The notes beneath the pieces were generated by a model, which was not told where the DNA came from, did no database searches, and saw only the letters and a list, made by a program, of their open reading frames with translations. DNA of 12,010 bases from an uncultured Bacteroidales bacterium (lineage in GTDB: Bacteria; Bacteroidota; Bacteroidia; Bacteroidales; FEN-979), in assembly GCA_903928285.1 (NCBI GenBank), contig CAIYQH010000365.1, forward strand, positions 1 to 12,010. Reading direction: 5' to 3'. The position numbers and the translations under genes were made by a program. Shown here piece by piece: positions 7,671-12,010 of this stretch. Position 1 is the first letter of the stretch. Every line of letters starts with the position of its first letter.

Positions 7671-8561
7671 ATGTATCTTCTCAACCGCGAACAGCGTCAT
7701 GCCATCAATTATACATGGATGATCATCAGTTTGTTGGTGGTTGCTTTTTTACCATTCCTGCTGTTCATCGGCCTTTACCTGAAGTCGGTGCTGCTGCTGC
7801 ACGACAATTCGCTGGCAGAGTTGATATTTTCAAAAACTTGGCGGCCATCGGCCGGTAAATTCGGGTTTTATCCCTTTATTGTCGGGTCGGTTTGGGTAAC
7901 GCTGGTGGCCATGCTGATCACGGCGCCCGTTTGCCTGCTTACGGCAATTTATGTTACGCAGTACACCAAGAAATTCTTTCTTCGGATCATGCATCCCGCC
8001 ATCGATATCCTCGCGGGAATTCCATCCGTTGTTTATGGATTGTGGGGAATCCTGGTTATTGTCCCTTTTATTTCAAGATATCTCGGTCCGTGGGTCGGAG
8101 CGAAGACCATGGGTTACAGCATCCTGGCAGCCTCCTTCGTATTATCGATCATGATCATTCCCTTTGTGCTGAATATCCTGATCGAGATATTCAGGGCTAT
8201 CCCCATGGAGTTGAAGGAGTCGGCGCTTTCGCTCGGAGCCACCGAATGGCAAACGATCAAGCATGTGCTGATTAAAAAAGCCTTGCCCGGGATCATTGCC
8301 GCTTTCGGATTTGGCCTGGCCCGTGCCTTCGGGGAGACCATGGCGGTGCTGATGGTCGTGGGGAATGTGGTACGCCTTCCAAAGAGCGTTTTTGATCCGG
8401 GCTATACCCTCCCTGCCCTGATCGCAAACAACTACGGGGAGATGCTTTCCATTCCGAAGTACGATTCCGCCCTGATGTTTGCTGCCCTGCTGCTGCTTGC
8501 AGTATCCCTGTTTTTTAACCTCATCATGCATTTTTTTATTGTACGATATAATAAATACTGA
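7671..8561 (+). CDS. pstC: Pst-type ABC transporter permease, PstC-like
   Basis: A 296-residue inner-membrane permease. I see about six membrane segments (near residues 15-38, 68-95, 113-134, 149-172, 206-230 and 266-290) and the cytoplasmic EAA coupling loop at about 179-205 (ELKESALSLGATEWQTIKHV), which docks onto the ATPase. The segments AGIPSVVYGLWG and ARAFGETMAVLMVVGN are characteristic of PstC. It forms a heterodimer with the PstA-like product. ATG at 7671, one base after the pstS stop, indicating tight translational coupling. PstC is assigned over PstA by gene order and the GETMAV motif. Family membership is secure; the transported ion depends on the binding protein. Confidence 0.93.
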   Translation: MYLLNREQRHAINYTWMIISLLVVAFLPFLLFIGLYLKSVLLLHDNSLAELIFSKTWRPSAGKFGFYPFIVGSVWVTLVAMLITAPVCLLTAIYVTQYTKKFFLRIMHPAIDILAGIPSVVYGLWGILVIVPFISRYLGPWVGAKTMGYSILAASFVLSIMIIPFVLNILIEIFRAIPMELKESALSLGATEWQTIKHVLIKKALPGIIAAFGFGLARAFGETMAVLMVVGNVVRLPKSVFDPGYTLPALIANNYGEMLSIPKYDSALMFAALLLLAVSLFFNLIMHFFIVRYNKY

Positions 8562-8564
8562 TCG

Positions 8565-9422
8565 TTGACAAGGGCCCAGAAAATAGAGGAAAAGTTCTTC
8601 AAGTTGCTGATGATTATCGCGACCTCCTTCATTTTTGCGGTGCTGGCGCTGATCATTTACAGCATCTTTGAGAAAGGGATCCGTTCCATTTCGTGGGAAA
8701 TGCTGACCCAGGTCCCGCATGGAGGTTATTATTATGGGAAGGGGGGTGGGATTCTCAATGCCATCCTGGGCTCGCTTACCCTGGCATTCGGCGCCACCCT
8801 GCTGGCCTTTGTCATCGGGATGCCGGTGGCACTCTATATGAACGTGTTCCTGATCCGCCACAAAAAGGTGATCGACGTGATCAGGTTCCTGCTCGACCTT
8901 GTTTGGGGAATTCCTTCGATCGTTTATGGCGCCTTTGGATTTTCCCTGATGATCTTTTTTGGCCTGCAGACCTCGCTGCTTGCCGGGATTCTTACCGTAA
9001 CACTGTTTATCCTGCCGATCATGATCAGGTCGATGGATGAAATCCTCAGGACGGTTCCCATCGGGCTCCAGGAGGCCGCCTATTCGCTGGGGGCAAATAA
9101 ATCGGAAATTGCCTTTAAAATTTTTACCCGGCAGTCAATCTCGGGTATCATCACAGCGGTGCTGCTGTCGTTCGGCAGGGCAATCGGCGATGCCGCAGCC
9201 GTTCTGTTTACCGCGGGGTACACCGATCATCTGCCAAACGGGTTACTCGAACCTGTTGCCACCTTGCCATTGTCGATCTTCTTCCAGCTATCTTCCCCCG
9301 TGCCGGAGGTGCAAAACAGGGCCTATGCATCGGCCCTGGTGCTTACCCTAATCATTTTAATCGTAAGTTTGTTCTCTCGTGGCATTGGTAAACGATACCA
9401 TAAAACAAAAATCAATTTTTAG
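8565..9422 (+). CDS. pstA: Pst-type ABC transporter permease, PstA-like
   Basis: A 285-residue inner-membrane permease with about six membrane segments (near 12-34, 63-92, 112-133, 136-156, 193-216 and 254-272). The EAA loop is at about 167-190 (GLQEAAYSLGANKSEIAFKI). The PstA signature segments VWGIPSIVYGAFG and GRAIGDAAAVLFTAG are present, with GDAAA replacing the GETAP often seen. The TTG at 8565, three bases after the pstC stop, is my preferred start: the frame gives a normal short cytoplasmic N terminus before membrane segment 1, whereas the next in-frame Met would fall inside that segment. It partners with the PstC-like permease. Confidence 0.92.
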   Translation: MTRAQKIEEKFFKLLMIIATSFIFAVLALIIYSIFEKGIRSISWEMLTQVPHGGYYYGKGGGILNAILGSLTLAFGATLLAFVIGMPVALYMNVFLIRHKKVIDVIRFLLDLVWGIPSIVYGAFGFSLMIFFGLQTSLLAGILTVTLFILPIMIRSMDEILRTVPIGLQEAAYSLGANKSEIAFKIFTRQSISGIITAVLLSFGRAIGDAAAVLFTAGYTDHLPNGLLEPVATLPLSIFFQLSSPVPEVQNRAYASALVLTLIILIVSLFSRGIGKRYHKTKINF

Positions 9423-9435
9423 CACAGGTCATTGA

Positions 9436-10197
9436 ATGGAGAACACAACGAAAATAGAGATCAGGGACCTGAATGTGTTTGCCGGGAAAACCCAAATTCT
9501 CAGGGATATCAATATCGAAATTCCAAAGAATAAAATCACGGTTATCCTGGGACCTTCAGGGTGTGGTAAAACCACCCTGTTGAAGTGTCTTAACCGGTTG
9601 ACCGATCTCTATCCCGAATTGAAGGTTACGGGTAAGATTGTGATTGACGACAAGAACATCCTGGCTGCAAGGGAGGATATATATAAGCTGAGACAACAGA
9701 TGGGACTGTTGTCGCAACGTCCCTACCCGCTGCCGATGACGATCTATAATAATATCTCCTACGCCCTGAAATTGAGGGGAATAAAAAACCGCAGGGAGAT
9801 CCATAAACTGGTGGTGCATTACCTGCAGGAGGCCAATCTCTGGGATGAGATCAGAAACCGCCTGCGCGAGCCTGCATCAAGACTGTCAATCGGTCAGCAA
9901 CAACGGCTTTGCCTGGCACGCGGACTCGCGGTGAACCCTGAGATCATCCTGGCGGATGAGCCGACTTCGGCGCTCGACCCGATCTCCAGCCAGGTGATCG
10001 AGGAGAGTTTCATCAGGCTGAAAAAGGATTACACCATTGTTTTGGTGACCCATGTGCTGCGGCAAGCCAGGCGTATTGCTGACAACGTGGTGTTTATGTA
10101 TATGGGGGATGTAATTGAACAGGGCACTGTCCATGAGGTTTTCGAGAATCCGAAAATGGAAAAAACCAAACTTTACCTTGGCGGCACATTTAATTAG
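9436..10197 (+). CDS. pstB: Pst-type ABC transporter ATP-binding protein
   Basis: A 253-residue cytoplasmic ATPase that powers the preceding permeases. Walker A is GPSGCGKTT (39-47). The Q-loop lies in GLLSQRPYPLPMTIYNNI. The signature is LSIGQQQR (150-157), where PstB usually has LSGGQQQR. Walker B is IILADEPTSALDP with Asp174/Glu175, and the H-loop is His206 in VTHVLRQA. The end, VVFMYMGDVIEQGTVHEVFENP, matches the PstB pattern, as does ELKVTGKIVIDDKNIL near residue 60-75, and the length is about normal for PstB. ATG at 9436, 13 bases after pstA. No phoU follows, unlike many pst operons. Confidence 0.93.
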   Translation: MENTTKIEIRDLNVFAGKTQILRDINIEIPKNKITVILGPSGCGKTTLLKCLNRLTDLYPELKVTGKIVIDDKNILAAREDIYKLRQQMGLLSQRPYPLPMTIYNNISYALKLRGIKNRREIHKLVVHYLQEANLWDEIRNRLREPASRLSIGQQQRLCLARGLAVNPEIILADEPTSALDPISSQVIEESFIRLKKDYTIVLVTHVLRQARRIADNVVFMYMGDVIEQGTVHEVFENPKMEKTKLYLGGTFN

Positions 10198-10257
10198 TTG
10201 TTTTTACAGTGAAATTTTGTCTATTTTTATCGGTGGAAATAATTTTCAGGTAGTTGG
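10198..10257 (+). promoter_or_regulatory. Weak candidate Bacteroidota-type promoter before GPP34 gene
   Basis: The 60-base gap after pstB is AT-rich. It contains TTG followed by a T-run at 10198-10205 and TATTTTTA at 10222-10229, a loose match to the Bacteroidota -33 (TTTG) and -7 (TAnnTTTG) elements with a spacer of about 21 bases, slightly long. Transcription would begin near 10235, leaving a short leader. Both elements are imperfect, so read-through from the transporter operon is equally likely. Confidence 0.22.
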
Positions 10258-10944
10258 ATGGATAAATCAGAAAAAAAGATGGAATTGACCTTTCTTCAGA
10301 AAATTGTTCTTCTTGCCCTCGATGATAAGGGATGGTTTGGAACTGCTGAGCATAAGATCAAGTTCGGGTTAACCGGTGCGATTCTGTTTGAACTTCAGCA
10401 AAAGGGAAGAATTGGCTTTGTGAATGACGAAGTAGTGGTCATCGATCCGAAGTCGACCGGCAATGTTGTACTTGACAGGGTTCTCAACCTGATAAAATCA
10501 TCCAAAAAATCACGTAGTCTTCGTTCCTGGATCCAGCGGATTGTTTACAAAAAGCTGCTTCTGCGGAAGACCATTTTAAAGCAACTGATCCAAAACCAGA
10601 TAATTGCCAAAGAGGAATACAGCCTGATGATGGTCTTTTACCAGACAAAATTCCCGTTGGTCAATATGGATCTGAAAAGGAAACTGCAGGAGGATATCTA
10701 CGAAAAAATCGTTTCTGACAAAAATCTTACAGATGAAGATGTGATGTTGCTTGTGGTGATGAACAACTGCAAAATGGTGAGGAAAAATTTCGGCGGTTTT
10801 ATCCATTACCTGAAACTGCGCGGGAAAATCAATGAAATCACCCAGTTCAAAAAACCCAAGACAGAGACAGAGGCGGTGATCAGATTATTGCAAACCGCCA
10901 TCTCCAGGGCGGTTATGGCATCGAATGTCTCCCTTCATATCTGA
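10258..10944 (+). CDS. GPP34 (GOLPH3/Vps74-like) family protein
   Basis: A 228-residue protein aligning by eye with the GPP34 domain across nearly its length: LTFLQKIVLLALDDKG (10-25) parallels LTLMEEVLLLGLKDKEG of human GOLPH3, FGLTGAILFELQQKGRI (36-52) parallels SGLRGCMLIELALRGRL, and MDLKRKLQEDIYEKIV parallels NNIKQRLIKKVQEAV. Eukaryotic members bind phosphatidylinositol 4-phosphate and retain glycosyltransferases in the Golgi; the role of bacterial members is largely unknown to me. No signal peptide or membrane span is seen, so it is cytoplasmic or peripherally membrane-bound. A strongly basic stretch (about 80-110) could favour anionic lipids. The Arg in GLRG that contacts the lipid phosphate in GOLPH3 is Thr39 here. 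It lies 60 bases after pstB and converges with the radical SAM gene. Confidence 0.85.
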   Translation: MDKSEKKMELTFLQKIVLLALDDKGWFGTAEHKIKFGLTGAILFELQQKGRIGFVNDEVVVIDPKSTGNVVLDRVLNLIKSSKKSRSLRSWIQRIVYKKLLLRKTILKQLIQNQIIAKEEYSLMMVFYQTKFPLVNMDLKRKLQEDIYEKIVSDKNLTDEDVMLLVVMNNCKMVRKNFGGFIHYLKLRGKINEITQFKKPKTETEAVIRLLQTAISRAVMASNVSLHI

Positions 10945-11957
10945 TAATATTTTCCCTGCCAGGTATCCTGGCTTTCCAGCTCCTTTTCAATCAGGCGTAA
11001 CACGGCATCATACCGGATCAACCCCCATCGCTGTGGCTGCGGCATGACCGAGGTTGCCTGGCCGGCATTTGTGACTGTGCCGGCAACTGCTGTAGGTAAC
11101 GGTTCCATAAACCTTGGCGGGATTTCCCCCGAAAACCGTTCAATCACCACGGCGGGGTTGAGCTGTTCAATAAACCTGACAATAAACCCGATATATCCCT
11201 CGAGATTGAATTGGTGAAAATCGGCCGGGTGTTCCCTGAAATCGCGTTCCATCATGGTCCCGCCTACAATCTGCAGCTGGTGGAATTTGATCGTATCAAG
11301 CGGCAGGGAGGAGATGGTTGCCGCGGTTGACAGCATCTGGTCGTACGATTCGCCAGGCAGGCCAAAGATGAAGTGAGCGCCCGTGCTGATGCCCATGGCG
11401 TGTGTTTTACGGATGATCTGTTCACTCAGGGCAAACCCGTGCTGCCTGTTGATTCGTTCAAGCGTGATATCAAAGCACGATTCAACGCCATATTCCACCT
11501 GGATAAAATATTTTTCAGATAATTGCTTCAGGTATTCAAGCGTAGGGTCGTCGATGCAGTCTGGTCGCGTACCTATTACAAGCCCCGCCACGCCGGGGTA
11601 TTCCAGGGCCTTTTCATACAATTCCTTCAGGCGCGGCAAAGGAGCATAGGTGTTGCTGTAGGGCTGGAAATAGACAAGATACTTCGCGGCCCTGCGATAG
11701 CGCACCGTATGGAATTCAATGCCTTTGGCTATCTGGTAGTGCAGGGGCTCCACAGGGTTGCAGTAGGAGGGGTTGAAAGCATCGTTGTTGCAGTAGGTAC
11801 ATCCGCCAACTCCCTTCGTCCCGTCACGGTTCGGACAGGTAAACCCGGCATCCACCACCACCTTCTGCATCCTGCCGCCAAAGGTCTGGCGGATATGCTC
11901 GGTGTATGAGTTAAACCGGCGGGGATGGCCCCAGGGAAATTGCTTCAGGTCGGGCAT
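10935..11957 (-). CDS. Radical SAM protein, YhcC-like (TIGR01212 type)
   Basis: A 340-residue cytoplasmic radical SAM enzyme. The N-terminal HPRRFNSY and the Cys-rich CPNRDGTKGVGGCTYCNN, with Cys41, Cys53 and Cys56 (C-x11-C-x2-C), are typical of the YhcC/TIGR01212 family and are the likely [4Fe-4S] ligands. The spacing differs from the classic CxxxCxxC and resembles Elp3-type enzymes. Later family segments are YFQPYSNTYAP, GTRPDCIDD, VEYGVESCFD, HFIFGLPGE and the HQLQIVGGT block of the C-terminal domain. The substrate of this family is not established to my knowledge. The start is the ATG complementary to 11955-11957. Its 3' end overlaps the convergent GPP34 gene by 10 bases. Functional linkage to the transporter is not indicated. 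Confidence 0.92.
   Translation of the reverse strand: MPDLKQFPWGHPRRFNSYTEHIRQTFGGRMQKVVVDAGFTCPNRDGTKGVGGCTYCNNDAFNPSYCNPVEPLHYQIAKGIEFHTVRYRRAAKYLVYFQPYSNTYAPLPRLKELYEKALEYPGVAGLVIGTRPDCIDDPTLEYLKQLSEKYFIQVEYGVESCFDITLERINRQHGFALSEQIIRKTHAMGISTGAHFIFGLPGESYDQMLSTAATISSLPLDTIKFHQLQIVGGTMMERDFREHPADFHQFNLEGYIGFIVRFIEQLNPAVVIERFSGEIPPRFMEPLPTAVAGTVTNAGQATSVMPQPQRWGLIRYDAVLRLIEKELESQDTWQGKYYQI
10958..10972. terminator. Perfect 6-bp inverted repeat, possible weak terminator
   Basis: GCCAGG-TAT-CCTGGC is a perfect inverted repeat with a three-base loop, 14 bases after the GPP34 stop codon and inside the 3' end of the opposing radical SAM gene. On the + strand only three T residues follow, and on the - strand no T-run follows, so it is a poor intrinsic terminator by the usual rule. 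It is the only hairpin I found near this convergent junction. Confidence 0.3.
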
Positions 11958-12010
11958 GTGATGATTATGCTAAAGTCCCGGCTTAACCACCGGCTGGCCT
12001 TTCGACAGAA

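Noticed and set aside
8142..8861. 239-residue open frame antisense to pstC/pstA
   Set aside because: It spans two real genes on the opposite strand and has a repetitive His/Gln-rich composition typical of shadows.
11970..12008. Possible C-terminal end of another - strand gene upstream of the radical SAM gene
   Set aside because: One - strand frame reads LSKGQPVVKPGL then TAG, which looks protein-like, but 12 codons are too few to support a gene call.

Overview
The window looks like a Bacteroidota chromosome segment, probably from a Bacteroidales-like lineage; this is an inference from gene content. It carries two parvulin/SurA-type secreted chaperones flanking a small lipoprotein, with guaB upstream and a MoxR ATPase downstream. 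Export signals end in Ala-Gln or Ser-Gln or in lipoboxes. A-rich leaders with little Shine-Dalgarno character precede most starts, and base composition is moderate. Coding density is very high: ten genes run on the + strand and one on the - strand. I see no tRNA, rRNA, CRISPR array, insertion sequence or prophage gene, and no gene-free stretch longer than about 90 bases.

Region 1 (1-1323) is the 3' nine-tenths of guaB, IMP dehydrogenase. It is complete at its C terminus and has an unusual Gly-to-Val change beside the catalytic cysteine. Region 2 (1412-6615) is a compact run of four genes: a 663-residue two-domain parvulin PPIase, a lipoprotein resembling a PPIase-family chaperone that lacks a recognisable active site, a SurA-like PPIase, and a MoxR-type AAA+ ATPase. 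The first three are predicted to be exported and probably chaperone outer-membrane proteins. MoxR is cytoplasmic, and its usual DUF58/von Willebrand partners are not in the window.

Region 3 (6689-10197) is a four-gene Pst-type ABC importer in the order substrate-binding protein, two permeases, ATPase, with gaps of 1, 3 and 13 bases. The binding protein is divergent at residues that contact phosphate in E. coli PstS, and it carries an EF-hand-like calcium loop. No phoU follows. Instead, 60 bases downstream, comes a gene for a GPP34/GOLPH3-family protein (10258-10944), a family best known as a phosphoinositide-binding Golgi protein in eukaryotes. A radical SAM protein of the YhcC type is convergent with it and overlaps its 3' end by 10 bases.

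The most unusual part is region 3: a Pst-like importer with an altered binding pocket and a calcium-type loop, next to a bacterial GOLPH3 homologue. Whether this is one functional system is inference. Most of the remainder is ordinary Bacteroidota housekeeping and envelope-biogenesis content.
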